Origin: Symbiodinium natans
Taxonomy: Eukaryota > Sar > Dinophyceae > Suessiales > Symbiodiniaceae
NCBI GenBank assembly: GCA_905221605.1
Contig: CAJNDS010002634.1
Coordinates: 1,091,546-1,155,545, forward strand
Reading direction: 5' to 3'
Length of the DNA: 64,000 nt
A program made the translations under genes and the position numbers. Of the stretch, positions 1 through 11,105 are shown piece after piece; position 1 is the stretch's first letter, and each line of letters begins with the position of its first letter. The notes below the pieces were generated by a model. The model made no database searches, had not been told where the DNA came from, and saw nothing but the letters and a program-made list of their open reading frames with translations.

Positions 1-65
1 AACCTGCCGTAAATCCGAAAACCCTGAGCCTGCAGCCCTTCGACTGGCAGATTGTAGTCTCAAGC

Positions 66-441
66 TCGGGAAGCTTAGGGTTTAGGGTTTAGGGGTTAGG
101 GTTTAGGGTTTAGGGCTTGAAGCTGAGGCAAGCTGAGGGAGTAGTAGGGAGCATTGGGGAGCCTTGGGCTATATACCCCCCTTGAACCCCTAGAAGCAGA
201 GCGAGGTCTGGGCTACACGCCACGACCCGCACTCTCCGCCCACCCCGACTCCGAGGAGATGGCACTGTTTTCAGAATCTAGGCGGTTTAGGGTTTAGGGT
301 TTAGGGCTTAGGGCTTAGGGCTTAGGGCTTAGGGTTTAGGTGGGGTTTAGGGTTTAGGGAGTTTAGGGAGTTTAGTTTAGGGGGTTTAGGGGGTTTTAGG
401 GGGTTTAGGGGTTTAGGGGGTTTAGGGGTTTAGTCAAAAAG
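66..441 (+). repeat. TTTAGGG telomere-like arrays flanking an exon
   Basis: Degenerate TTTAGGG units occupy about 66-117 and 285-441, with TTTAGGG, CTTAGGG and TTTAGGGG variants. The second array begins exactly at the donor of the exon ending at 284. The array continues into other sequence on both sides, so this is not a chromosome end. Confidence 0.9.
206..284 (+). CDS. candidate internal exon, unknown protein
   Basis: AG|G acceptor at 204-206 and a GTTTAG donor at 285. The open frame (phase 1 start, phase 2 end) reads LGYTPRPALSAHPDSEEM and continues to the donor. It is GC-rich compared with its flanks, and a TTTAGGG array starts at its donor. No domain recognised. Another frame is also open, so the frame is an inference. 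Confidence 0.4.
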
Positions 442-604
442 GGTTTGGGGCTTACAGGGGTTCTCAAAGTTTAATTCGGCTTTTGGCTCACACCCTTGGC
501 ATCTTCTGAGGTGGATGCGCTGGCAGCGGTTTTGGCAGAAAAGGGGGCATGACCCAAAACAGGGGCACCCCTTTTGTACCCAAAATAGAATACTTTCAAG
601 GGAT

Positions 605-640
605 CCCCCCCCCCCCCCCAAAAAAAAAAAAAAAAAAAAG
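605..640. repeat. poly-C followed by poly-A
   Basis: A run of C directly followed by a run of A, then CCCTAAA units to 662. Low-complexity tract, prone to assembly error. Confidence 0.9.
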
Positions 641-729
641 GCCCTAAACCCTAAACCCTAATATTGTAAACCCACACTCCTGGAACTTAGAGACTCCGGA
701 ACTCCAACACCCATATGGGTGCCTTGCAG

Positions 730-804
730 GGCACGGGATCGAGACGGCGGAGGACCGGAAAGTGTTCTACCATCAGCCGCCTGGTGAAACATCCCAGAAC
801 AGAC
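730..804 (+). CDS. candidate exon, WW-like segment
   Basis: TTGCAG|G acceptor and a GTGAGC donor at 805. The open frame reads HGIETAEDRKVFYHQPPGET, then SQNR. The pattern of charged residues, aromatic pair and GETS resembles the second half of a WW domain, but the first Trp is not in this exon, so the family is only a suggestion. Confidence 0.4.
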
Positions 805-1207
805 GTGAGCTCCAAGCTTTTTACCCCACTTGGAGGTTTCATGGCACTTAATAACCCTTTTGTATCTGTACTTACAACCCAAAAACAGGGGCCTCCTCCG
901 TAAAGTCAATTTGGCTGGGCTATTCAGGACACCCTGACGGTTTGGGGTTGCGCGGTGGGATCCTGAATAAAGTCGAACCGTCCGGGCGCCGTAAGAAAAT
1001 TCCACGTGGCGCGCCTCTAAAAAGATTGCAGGGCATCGCTGCCCCTTGTAAACATATATAAGCTCCTCCCTATTAAAATCATATAAACCCCCAGGACCGT
1101 TCAAAGAGGATCAAATCCAGCCTGGGGGGGAGGGAGGGCGGGGCCCAACACTTTAAACAGGGTCCAACATGAAACCCTGAACCCGAAACCTCAATTGGGT
1201 TCTAAGT

Positions 1208-1338
1208 ACACTTACTATTGTCCTAGGTAGGATAAGGGGGACCCTTAAAAGGGAGCCCCTTCTTAACCCTCTTCTGGCCCTCTTAAACAGGGACCTTATT
1301 CAGAGGGTCTATATCCCCAAGGGTCCCCCTAATCCTAT
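1208..1338. repeat. palindromic element (MITE-like), single copy noticed
   Basis: Arms around 1224-1244 and 1317-1338 are inverted copies (TAGGATAAGGGGGACCCTT against AAGGGTCCCCCTAATCCTA). The interior also contains smaller inverted copies. No coding sequence seen. Looks like a non-autonomous terminal-inverted-repeat element. Confidence 0.6.
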
Positions 1339-1584
1339 CCCCTATCTTGGGTTATGAAGTACCATGAACCTCCCAACAGTGATGCAGGTCAGCCATGGGT
1401 CTTTGCGACCCCACATGAACCCTAAAACTGAGGCCATCATACCAAAAAGCCCGATCAAGGGATATGAACCAGAAAACCTGTTGAGATTCATTTGGTCCCC
1501 AAGGATCTAGCTTTGGGAGCAGATCGAACGACGTGGGTTTAGGGTTTAGGGTTTAGGATCTTCTTTGCACCTACGCTTTCTAAG

Positions 1585-2898
1585 GATGTCCTACCCCAAG
1601 GGTGTGGCGAGGAAGTTTCCGCAGCTTGCATGCAGTGAGAATTCGGCGTTAGATGGGATGTTTGGGGTTTAGGGTTTACCGTTTAGGGCTTAGGGTTTAG
1701 GGTTTAGATGTGCGCAAGACGCGGAAGTTCTCAGGTCATGCCTGCCACGCCCGGGTTTCCTGCGTGGTTTTGTTGTTTCTGTTTCCAGCAAGACTTGCAG
1801 CTTTCAGTTCAATGTTGCCTTGAACCGTGGATGCACGGGGTTGACAACACACTGCCTAGGCAAAGCTTGAAAAACGCTAAACCCTGGACCCTAAACCCTA
1901 GCGCGATTTTTCTCAACCTGCAAACCCCAGTTGTCGACAAGACAAGTCATCATGAACTTTCAAGTCCACATGGAAGCTTCGGGGTACTTCGGAACAGTCT
2001 GTTGAATTTTGGGTACTATGCCTTCAATTAAAGACCCCGCAAAGTTATGATTTTTGCTGGGGGTTCCATGTTCAGTATATTTGTATTGTGGGCACTATAC
2101 TTCCTAAGAACCCGCAAAATTATTTTTTTTGCCAGGGGTTCCAAGTTCAGCATAGTAAGTCCCGTAAGTCCCTACAAGCAGTTGGACTCAAAGGGCCCCC
2201 CCCCCCCCCCCCCCCCCCAAGCATGCCCCACTGTTAAAAGAAGTTGGTCGCTTGGTCCTTTCTTGGGGTTACTATTCTAAGGCGTCCCCTCTTATGTAGG
2301 GTAAGTACCCCAAAAAGGCGACCATGAATTTGCGGAACTGACCACCGGGTCGTTGTTGAAACACATTTTTTTCCTTTTGTGAACCCAAGAAGGGAACAAA
2401 CATTATCATTTTTTTAAATGGTGCCCCAACAATCTTTTCTACAAAAGCAGAGCCCCTGAAGCCGAAAGCCTAAACCCCTTAAAGGCCTGAACCCCCGAGC
2501 CCCTCAAGCCCTGCCAGGAAACCCTAAACCCTAAACCCGAAACCGCCCCCAGGTTTGCCATGGCCCTGCACGAGGCAAAAGGCCGTCAGCCACCCAGCCT
2601 GACGGCAGCTCGGGAGGCCGGGGTGTAGGGTTTAGGGTTTAGGGTTTAGGGTTCAGGGTTCAGGGTTTAGGGTTTCGGACTATAGGGTTTAGGGTTTAGG
2701 GTTTAGGACTATAGGGTTTAGAGAGGTCGGTTCTAGTTTAGGGTCAGGGTTTAGGGTTGAGGGAGGAGCTCTGCGTTGGCTATGGTTCCGGTGTTCGGCT
2801 CAGGGGACGGCTGGGCCGGGCTGATCTTGCTTGCAGCAGGATGCAAAAAACTCAGGGCTTTGCCCACTCTCTCAGACCTTGATGTGTGGTGATTGTCC
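1585..2898 (+). CDS. four-exon chain, unknown protein
   Basis: Exons 1585-1634, 1708-1734, 2553-2622 and 2840-2898 can be joined with matching phases (2, 2, 0). Donors are GTGAGA, GTCATG, GTGTAG and GTGAGG; three of the acceptors are AG|G. The joined frame reads DVLPQGCGEEVSAACM, QCAQDAEVL, RFAMALHEAKGRQPPSL, TAAREAG and DAKNSGLCPLSQTLMCGD, a helix-rich composition with no recognised domain. The first intron (1635-1707, 73 bases) is mostly TTTAGGG units, and its acceptor is itself the TTTAG of the repeat. The exon at 2553 has CCCTAAA before it and TTTAGGG after it. Start and end of the gene are not seen. Confidence 0.5.
2623..2768 (+). repeat. TTTAGGG array at an exon donor
   Basis: Degenerate TTTAGGG, TTCAGGG and ACTATAGGG units begin in the donor GTGTAGGG of the exon ending at 2622. 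Confidence 0.9.
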
Positions 2899-3768
2899 GT
2901 GAGGATTGCGCAAGCAATGCAGAACAACCCTAAACCCTAAACCCTAAACCCTAAACATCCTCAGACTCACAGCTTGGCAAAGCCTTCTGTCAAAGGGCTT
3001 GGCCCTCTTTGTGAAGGGAATCTTGTGCTTCCTACTCCCGACCCCTTCTGGTGGTAGAACAAAAAGGGGCCCTTCCAGTGTTTGAGAAATTCCCCTGTGG
3101 TGGAGAAGTCTTACTGGTTCTTCGCAGAAATAGTCGAAATGTCATTGCTACTATGGTTCTCAGGGGAGTACAGTGGGAGGAGATAGGGCACCTAGGTTCC
3201 CCCAGTCCCTACGAGGAGGGGCCGCCTTACTATACTAACTGTAGTTAAGGGACTTATACCCTAATTTAGGATCCTTATAACCCAATTTAGGGTTCTTATA
3301 ACTCTGCTTAGAACTAGGGGCCCCTCCTTGTAGTTCCCTCAGTCCCTACAAGGCCGCAGCCGCCTCGCAACCGAGCTCACCGAAGCTTTGCTCAGCCAAG
3401 CAGTGGCCTTTTGAACTTTTTGGTGGTATTATGCTTATTGAGTAGGGAAAATTTTGGGGTATTTTGTCTTATTGAGTAGGGAAAAATGAAGCTTTGCCCT
3501 AAACCCTAAACTCTTATTGCTAGGACCCTAAACCCTAAGGCTTCATCTTTTTTTTTACTCCCTGTTTATTGGAGTAAGGAAGAGGGGGCCGGAACCCAAT
3601 CGACTCCCGGCGCCCTGCCTTGGACAGTTTCCGAAGCAGTGAGCTCAAGTACACGAAAATGAGCACGCAAGAATGGTATGTATGTATACATACATATATA
3701 TATATATATATATCCTTGTTAGACACACACACACACACCTTGAATAATCAGCAACACACACACAATAG
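2899..3768. other. non-coding stretch with element E and CCCTAAA patches
   Basis: Holds CCCTAAA units at 2928-2957 and 3498-3535, a palindromic element (3209-3334), and a TA/AC microsatellite from about 3676. No convincing coding frame. Confidence 0.5.
3209..3334. repeat. palindromic element family E, copy 1
   Basis: Ends are inverted copies (CTACGAGGAGGGGCC against GGGGCCCCTCCTTGTAG). The interior reads ACTAACTGTAGTTAAGGGAC followed by CCTAATTTAGGATCC. Related copies lie at 45863-46002 and 61386-61500, the last in inverted orientation. Confidence 0.85.
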
Positions 3769-4085
3769 ATGCGGCTTTGCACGTCCCTTTGTGACCGCCA
3801 AGCTTGGCAATGGCCAGGCTTGCACGTTTGATTTCATCGGCTCTCAGCTTGGCAAAAGGCTGCGAAGGTCTTACATGCGCAGAGTCCAAATTATACCCTA
3901 CAACCCCTCAAAAAGCCCCTTTATGGGGTTGACCATGGGGATTATAGGGGTCTCAGAGACCATCCTGGATGCAAACCCAGGACATACGCTCGTCGCGGAC
4001 GATGAACCCATCACGGTCCACACAGGAGTGCGTGAACTTGGCTTGATAGGCTTCACTGCGCCTTCTGCCCCTAGCGATAGTCTTA
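3769..4085 (+). CDS. two candidate exons split by a family C element
   Basis: Exon 3769-3862 reads FARPFVTAKLGNGQACTF, then DFIGSQLGKRL. Exon 3981-about 4085 (AG|G acceptor) reads HTLVADDEPITVHTGVRELG, then LIGFTAPSAPS. With a GA donor at 3863 the phases agree, and the intervening DNA is a palindromic family C element. No domain recognised. The reverse strand of the second part also has a coding-like frame, so strand is not certain. Confidence 0.4.
3884..3968. repeat. palindromic element family C, copy 1
   Basis: Contains CCCTTTATGGGGTTGACC, GGGGATTATAGGGG and ends in CCATCCTGG, shared with copies at 16314, 17071, 46250 and 57524. It fills most of a candidate intron. Confidence 0.7.
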
Positions 4086-5712
4086 CCATCCTCACATACG
4101 CACACACACACACACTTGTTTGTTGTTTGGTCAGCTCGATGTGTGTATAACATATATATATATATATGTATATATATATACACATGTATTTCATATACAC
4201 TATGCAGACACACATGCATACCTACATGCATACATACATACACGATATATGTGTGCACTTTCGTATGTTTCATGTATGCGGAGAGGTCCCTCTCGCCTTC
4301 CTCTCTCCGCTTGCGTCATTGGGGAGATCCAGCAAGAGTTCGACGCTCCGACCCACTCACTCCGAGCTGGGAAAATTGCCACCCGAACCTCCATTTCACA
4401 GGAACAGAAACTCTTCCCCCTGTCATCCCTCACAAGGGTACGAAGCTGGGGGCATTGGCTCGGAGACAGGGCTTGGGGTGCGTTGCGGCCGTACCAAACG
4501 TGCCCGCAAGCACCGACTGAGGGAACAAGCAAGTTCAACATCCCCTTTTGGCCGCGCAAACTCCTACAGTATCCCCTTGTCATGTGGAGCAATGCGTTCG
4601 ATTTAGAGAGAGAGGGAGAGAAGTACATGTTTATATATACATGGAGTTGATTAACCATACGCGCACATGTACATGTGTTTTATCCGGGTTTCACGATGTA
4701 TTGGTATTATATGAATTTTGAACATGTTGAATATGAATGAACAACACGCACACACACACAAACATGACGGGAAGAAATATGCATATATCTGTATACACCT
4801 CCTTTTGTTTGTTATTCATTTGCAAACTCAAAGCAGCTTCATGCGCACCTTGGAACGTGGGATCTCCTTTGTCAGGAGGCAGAGGGCCTGGTCACGACGC
4901 CCACATCCGCTCAGTCTGTAGACCAGGTGTGGCCTAGTTCGGGTTCAGTCATACTGTAGTATTGTGATCGAATATATGGCATACGATAAAATACAGACAT
5001 ACAATATTTCAATAGTAGAATCGGCAGAATAGTATTGCTGTGACAAGCCAGGGCTTAGTGACGTTGTACCTTATGATTGGCTTGCACGGGCTGCCAAAGT
5101 CTTTGGGGCTGTGCAACTGCCCCGGGCGAAGGGATACAAGCCCCGAAGAAGAAGTTTGGGCTCTAGGGTTCGCTGCCGGTTCAGGCAATGACTTGCAGCA
5201 GACTTGCCAGGGTCCATTCATGAGAAGGCTTGACGACATTGCAGTGCTCCCCCGGAGGGGGAGGGGGGGGGGGGGGGCAGATAAACAAAAAACACACCGA
5301 CGTCCTCTCCCCCGCCACATCGGCGTATCGGGGTATCGGCGCATCATGGCGCGTCGGCATTTTTTCTGTATCGGCGTATCTGCAGGCGGGGCAATAGGCA
5401 AGGAGGTGGACGGGGGCGAAGAGGTAACGAGACACACCAGATGTCGGCGCATCAGCGCAAGGGCGCTGCACCGATACACCGATACATCCAGGGCAGCAAC
5501 GCACCAATGCACGGACTCAGGGGTTCCCCACAAGTGGCCGACGCATTCCTGTGGCAACCAAGGCCCGGTAAATGTTGGGCCTCGTTCGGTTTTGTGCCGA
5601 AGGGGGTTCCCGGAATGTTTCATTCAATGCTTGCGAGCAGGGACAGAGTAAGAGCTTCTCCATGTTATGGAGTATCTGCTCGCACGCATGCACGACAACA
5701 GTATACATGGGG

Positions 5713-5822
5713 GTTTCCGAAATTAGGGGTACCTTATTGGGGTCCCTTACAAGAAGGGCATCCTACTATTTGGGGTCTATATATGAGGGGTCCCCTACAA
5801 TCGTAAATCCCCATGTATTGGT
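5713..5822. repeat. palindromic element family F, copy 1
   Basis: Reads TTCCGAAATTAGGGGTACC, GGGGTCCCTTA, TATTTGGGGTCTATATATG, then CCCCATGTATTGG. Related copies at 13932-14030 and 15640-15735 (inverted), 16604-16662 and 55898-55985. Confidence 0.7.
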
Positions 5823-6702
5823 AGCAAGTATGGTCTTTGTGGACCCTAATCTCACAGCAGGCCCAAACAAAGCTAGGCCTCTTTTGCTTTCGGTGTGGGG
5901 GTCGCGCTGCGGACATGGGGGTAAACAACAGATGGGGAGGAGGGGGAGGGGAAGGGGAGGTGGGGATATCGCTATGCGCCGGGTGGGGGGAAGGTATCGG
6001 GCGTATAGGTGTAAGTCAGTTGTTCGCCCCTCTTTGCACGCACGCTGATTGCTGTTGAAGGCTTCCACGCAACATGCTCGAAACATTGACAGGGAATCCA
6101 AAAACCAGAAGAAATGAAGAACCCTCATGCAAGGCCCACCGGGCCTGAAGGAGTGCCACTAATTTCTCAGACACCCGGCACCCTGTTCCAGGACGCCTCA
6201 AACCAATGCTTGTCGGGCTTGAAAGTTTCTCACTTGAAGAGCCCAAGACATAGTCCATGTGGAATGAAACACCCTTCTAGGATTCTTCGGTAGGCCACCT
6301 ACGTAATTTTCCCCAAAGCCCTTAAACCCGAAGCCTAGCCCGAACCATAAAGACACCCTATTCTGCGCAGGCGGCATCGGCGAAACTTTGGGATCGGCTC
6401 TACAGGCCCAGGCGCTCGCCCCAGGAGCAGGAGCCTCTGCAATTTAGTGCCAACTCAGGGCGAAGCTAGGGGATGTTAGGGAGTGCTTCAGGGGGTTCAG
6501 CGACTTCAAGTGTGGATTTTGAGCATCAAGGAGCCATGCTCTTGACACCCTGGCAAGTTGCAGGTGGGCCGCATGCCATCTGCGGGTAATGCTTCCTCCT
6601 GTGACCTCTCTTGCTTGATGCTGTCTTCGCTCCATCACGTTGGTTCTCTGAAAATAGGCTTATGCAGTCTGTAAGTTTGTTCGCATGAGCTTGGAATCTG
6701 CA

Positions 6703-6790
6703 AGTATGTATGTATGTAAATATACATAGTTATACATGTTTATTCATATATTTATTTATATTTATACCTTCATACATACACACACACATA

Positions 6791-6826
<36 letters not shown>

Positions 6827-6980
6827 TGTATGTATGTATGTATGTGTGAAGGTGTGTGGAAAGCTTTGCGCATATATATATATATATATATATATTATAT
6901 TTATATCTATAGTTTATATTTATGTTTATATTTATATTTATTTATTACATTCACACATAACGGTTTGTGTATATGTAGAA

Positions 6981-7017
<37 letters not shown>

Positions 7018-7100
7018 CGTGTATATCGCGGTGGCTGATAAATTCAACGATGCATGTATGCGTGTGTATATGCACACGTACACTATGTGTGTAATTGGGT
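6703..7100. repeat. compound TATG / TA / TG microsatellite
   Basis: Long runs of TATG (6799-6845), TA (6871-6895, 6978-6996) and TG (6997-7016) with related AT-rich spacers. The open frames here are artefacts of the repeat. Confidence 0.95.
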
Positions 7101-7723
7101 AGATGTATATATCAAGAATAATCACTGGGCTTCCATGGCCCAGGGCCCCTCGTGGGTCCTTGCACAGGTTGTAGAACCGGCACTAGACACGCAGGGACAA
7201 CTACCCAGACATGTCGTGTGTTTATGTACAAGGGGCAAGGTTGCAATGTGGAGGCAAATGCTTGAAACTGAATGAAGCAGATGCAGCGATACTTCCTGAG
7301 CCCCACAAAGCCCAAATCCCTAAGCCCGAAGGTCAAGCTATCCCGTAACTGCAGGGGCAGTGAAAACCCCTAAACCCTAAACCCTAAATCCTGCTCATGG
7401 TGACACCGCCCCAAAGCCCCCGACACTTCTCTGGGCGACCAGGAGAGCTACTTCACAAAGTCGCCCTGTCGAGTTGTTGGGGGGAATGTGTGTTTGCCTC
7501 TGAACCTTTCTTCTCTCGCCCGCACCTCTCTCACGTGTGTTTTTGTGTTTGCGGTTTTTTTGTTGAAGGTAAGAGAGACAGGGGAACCGCTAGGCATGAG
7601 CATGGGACTAGGGCGAGGTTGGGCGATGTATGGTTTTACAGGCATCTAAGCTGGCAGGATTTGACTGGAGAGTAAGAAGCCTGTTTGGAGGCTTTTCGTA
7701 TGTTCAGGCGTCCTTCAACGCTG

Positions 7724-7804
7724 CAGAACTATACTACTATAATCCCTACTATACGGTATGTGAACCATAAACGCTTTTAGGGTCATTCGGTCCCCAAAGT
7801 ACTC
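7724..7804. repeat. palindromic element family B, copy
   Basis: Ends in TTCGGTCCCCAAAG and contains ACTACTATAATCCCTACTA and GTGAACCATAAACGCTTTTA. Family B consensus ends are CTTGGGGACCAAATGAACCC and its reverse complement. Confidence 0.75.
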
Positions 7805-8061
7805 CACCCGAGTGATTTCGAGAAGTTGCTACCTGAGAACACTGCAGGTTCTGATTGGCTTGCAAGAGCGCCGCAGGGATTATATTGGGAGCCCTGTGAA
7901 AAGAGTTTTGTGGTGTAGGGGTTAGCTTTTCGGGCTCAGGTTTCGGGTTTAGGATTCAGGGGAAGCAACGTACAGGGTTTTTGCCGAGGCTGAGAGGGGT
8001 AGTATCTTTTCCTGGCAGTTGTACCTCCAGTTGCAAAAAGGGTTTAGGGGAAGCAGTCCAA

Positions 8062-8107
8062 CCCTAAACCCTAAACCCTAAACCCTAATAACCCTAAACC
8101 CTAAACC
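8062..8107 (-). repeat. CCCTAAA array
   Basis: Six or so CCCTAAA units upstream of the exon at 8170. Confidence 0.9.
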
Positions 8108-8169
8108 ACGCAGGCGCGCTAGTGTGAGGGTCGAAGGCCTAAACCCCACAGCCAGACAGAACCCGCCAG

Positions 8170-9831
8170 GCTCGCGAAGCCGAAGGTCGTTCGCCCAAAG
8201 GTGGTGCCCGTCGAGTTCGGCGTGCGCGAGCACCCATGCCCGCATGCGAGGGATGGGTTAGGGTTTTGGGTTTGGGGTTTGGGGTTTGGGGTTTACGGTG
8301 TAGGGTTTAGAATTTTGGGGTTACAATGGCTCAGGCGCTGAATCACGCGGCAAAAAGCCCGAATATCCAAGGGCAAGAGGGACATAACACCTCCAAAGCC
8401 AGAGTTCTGCAAACCGGCCCTACGCACCCACAATATGGCAGCGCCCGCTTATAGGCCCGGAACCCTCATCAAGAAGTTTGTGGCACAATGGCGAAGAGCT
8501 CCGAAGCCCTGAGATGAATCCCCCCGTTAGAGCATATCTAATATACACACACATGCACATCTTTGTCTTAACCCAACCAACTTGTGTTTGTAATGGGTTG
8601 TGTACGGTTCTGAAAAACATCTAGCGCCCAAAGGCTCCGGGAAGTTAGTAGGTAGGCCATTTCTCAAGCACAAGGCTAACCCTAAACCCTAAAACCCTAA
8701 ACCCTGAACCCTGAACCCTAAACCATAACCCTAAACCCTACCTACATACGACGTGTCCGGGGAGCCCCTCAGCGGAGGCAGTCGGCCTTTGGCCGCGCCT
8801 CCGAGCGTCACTTGCTTGCGCGTCTTCGAGGGATCCAGGAGGCCACAAAGCACAGGGTTTAGGGCTTAGGGTTTAGGGTTTGGGGTTTGGGGTTTGGGGT
8901 TTAGGGTTTGGGGTTTAGGGTTTAGGGTTTAGGGTTTAGCAGAAAGGGTTTTGGGTTCTCGAAAAAAATTGGTGACTGTTTAGAAGAGGACCGCAGGGGC
9001 TTGGTTCGGGTATGTGAAGGGGGCCTTGGAGGCGTACAGGTATTGACGTATAGTTTCAGCAGCATCGGCTGTGCCCGGCAGGTCCCCTCAAGCCCGGATG
9101 CAACAAGTGCCCTTGGACCTCCCTGAGCCCCATAAGGGTTGAGGGGGTTTTAGGGTTTAGGGTATCTGGTGATGCCGGCCGAGTCCAGGCATGCGTGCAC
9201 CCAAGAAGCCTGATGCAGCGTTGGGGCAATTAGGGTTTCGGGTACAACCTGAACCTCCTCAGTTCAAGGGGTCTACCCTGGCTCGACTGGACTATCGGCT
9301 TTGGTTGCTTGATGGCTCGACCATTGTTGGATGTCAATGGTCTTGGAAAAGGAAAGTTTCGGTTTGGGGACCTTGTTTGTATGTGTGCCTAAAGCCTCAA
9401 ACTGATCCTCCTGCATAGGTGATCGCAGGCGGGCATGTGGTTTGCGGTTTTTCCCTAGAGCTTTGGGGCTCCTTGTCCCTAAAAAGCTAAAGCCTGTCTT
9501 CGCGGCGCAGCCCGTCTCACAGAGGTTTTTGGTGTAGGGAGATTCAGAATTGAAGCTCTGGGAACCAGTCTTAGCAAAAAGGATTTTGAAAGCGAACCCT
9601 GACCACAAGGGTTTATAACTTATAATGGGCTAGTAACCCAAAACCCTCAATGGGTACAGAAGGGCGCCTCGTTTGGGACATGTGCGCTTGTATGTGAATC
9701 CTGACATCGTGCTGCTGAACCCTACAACCTAAACAGCCCTTAACCCCTAACCCTAAACCCTAAAACCCTGTGTCAGGCCAAGCTCATAGAAGAGCTCGAG
9801 CGCGAAGAGTCCGCCCGACGCGAGGCCCGGG
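8170..9831 (+). CDS. three-exon chain with coiled-coil tail, unknown protein
   Basis: Exons 8170-8256, 8778-8856 and 9777-9831 join with matching phases (2, 0). All acceptors are AG|G and the donors are GTTAGG, GTTTAG and GTTAGG, provided by the telomere-like arrays themselves. The frame reads LAKPKVVRPKVVPVEFGVRE, HPCPHARDG, QSAFGRASERHLLARLRG, IQEATKH, then AKLIEELEREESARREAR. The last part has strong coiled-coil character. Each exon has CCCTAAA upstream and TTTAGGG downstream. No family recognised; both ends are open. Confidence 0.55.
8677..8741 (-). repeat. CCCTAAA array before an exon
   Basis: CCCTAAA, CCCTAAAA and CCCTGAA units upstream of the exon at 8778. Confidence 0.9.
8857..8941 (+). 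repeat. TTTAGGG array at an exon donor
   Basis: Starts as the donor GTTTAGGG of the exon ending at 8856; mixed TTTAGGG and TTTGGGG units. Confidence 0.9.
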
Positions 9832-9977
9832 GTTAGGGTTTGGAAGGGAACCTTTAGAAGCACTGTTTACACACAGTTCCGTTAGGGTTTAGGGTTTAGG
9901 GTTGAGGGTTTTCTTGCTAGCCCCTCGATTCATTGTCCCAATGCCCCCAGATTCAACAGGCAGCATGTTTCTAGGAG

Positions 9978-10058
9978 TCCCTAAACCCTAAACCCTAAAC
10001 CCTAAACCCTAAACCCTAAACCCTAAACCCTAAACCCTAAACCCTAAACCCTAAACCG
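9978..10058 (-). repeat. CCCTAAA array, about 11 perfect units
   Basis: Uninterrupted CCCTAAA units. The intron it belongs to starts at 9832 with TTAGGG-type sequence. Confidence 0.95.
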
Positions 10059-10158
10059 AAACATTACACTACAGGCTGCACCACATGCACTCTGTGCCAT
10101 GCCGCACAGACAGGCTCGCTGCTGCTATGACGACGCCGAAGACTCGATGATGTAGCAG

Positions 10159-10215
10159 GGCCGCAGCGGAGGGTTGTGGCGACACTTCAAGCAGCTGTGT
10201 GAGAGCTTGTGTGCG
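10159..10215 (+). CDS. candidate exon between inverted telomere-like arrays
   Basis: GTAGCAG|G acceptor and GTTTAG donor. The open frame reads GRSGGLWRHFKQLCESLCA. CCCTAAA lies upstream and TTTAGGG starts at the donor. This frame (phase 0) does not match the phase left by the exon ending at 9831, so either another exon lies between or a different frame is used. Confidence 0.4.
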
Positions 10216-10745
10216 GTTTAGGGTTTAGTGTTTAGGGTTTAGGGTTTAGGGTTGCCATTACCGAGAGCTTGAGACCTCTTAAATGATCCTTACACAGCTT
10301 TGGCGAGCTGGCAGTCCCTTGCCTGCAATGGCAGACCATGGCAGACCCATCACCAAGCTGAGCAGTCGCCTTACTTGGAGGTTCGGGGTACAAAAAACAC
10401 CCAAAAAACTCATTCTAGCTGATCACCCACTTATAAGCCCCTTAAGTGCCCTAAGCTGGTTCTAATTGGGATATGAGTACAGCTTCTATGGTTTAGGGCT
10501 TAGGGTTTAGGGATTTAGGGTTTAGGGATGGACCTCCAAGTAGCCTTCTTCACGCTTGAAAGTAGAACCGTCAAGCCGAGGTCGGGCACGGCACCTCCTG
10601 ACCCGAGCCCCGTGGCCTCCGACTGTGAAGATGAGTGAAAGGGGGTTTAGGGTTTAGGGTTTAGGGTGTAGGGTTTAGGGTTTAGGGTTAGGGACCCAGG
10701 GGTCTGGAGCTGCTTGGGCATGAGGGGTTTGGGGTTTAGGGTTCG
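10216..10745. other. mostly repeats: TTTAGGG patches and one possible exon
   Basis: TTTAGGG arrays at 10216-10254, 10490-10528 and 10646-10690. Between them, 10572-10635 has an AG|G acceptor and a frame reading SGTAPPDPSPVASDCEDE to a stop. ACTTGGAGGTTC at 10374 is reminiscent of element family D. Confidence 0.4.
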
Positions 10746-11017
10746 TGGAGTTTGGACATTTTGGGCACGATAGGGGCTGCAGCATAACGCTGTCATACCC
10801 AGTGCCCCGAAAGCGTATCGAACCGAAACTTGAGAACGACCCCTATAGCTTCGCAGGGCACGCCAAAGGCGTGCCACGAAGATTCGTTTCACCACCGGAC
10901 ATAGATGGAATGCTTGCGACAGGGCAAAGATTGGAGTGCTGCGCCTACGAGTGTCTAAAAGAAGTACAAACCAAGATCTTAGGTCCTTGGAACCACTCTG
11001 TACCCCTCCAGAGCTGA
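10746..11017 (+). CDS. coding-like frame, unknown
   Basis: An open frame reads RKRIEPKLENDPYSFAGHAK, GVPRRFVSPPDIDGMLATGQ, then RLECCAYECLKEVQTKI before a stop at about 11015. Composition looks protein-like, but no family is recognised and splice limits are unclear. Confidence 0.3.
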
Positions 11018-11105
11018 CAAAACATGCCTGTCAGGGTGCCACGCCGACCAGATTGGCTCTTTGATCATACCCTCAAACGCGTCGCATCTGAATCCTTGTT
11101 GAAAG

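Larger units (their letters stand above)
4086..8169. other. 4-kb accessory stretch: microsatellites, elements, no secure gene
   Basis: Contains AC, TA and TATG microsatellites (4090-4260, 6700-7100), a poly-G at 5262-5278, a TATCGGCG-rich patch (5310-5490), element F (5713-5822), element B (7724-7804) and CCCTAAA patches. Open frames occur on both strands (for example around 4300-4560 and 5040-5650), but none has recognisable domains and their antisense frames are equally open. I see no supportable gene. Confidence 0.5.

Noticed and set aside
66-441. Window start as a true telomere
   Set aside because: TTTAGGG units are degenerate, mixed with unique sequence and a candidate exon, and the same arrays recur in both orientations across all 64 kb.
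4116-4658. Overlapping open frames up to 176 codons on both strands
   Set aside because: They start in AC/TA microsatellites and none has splice-site or domain support; the region around 4300-4560 remains unexplained.
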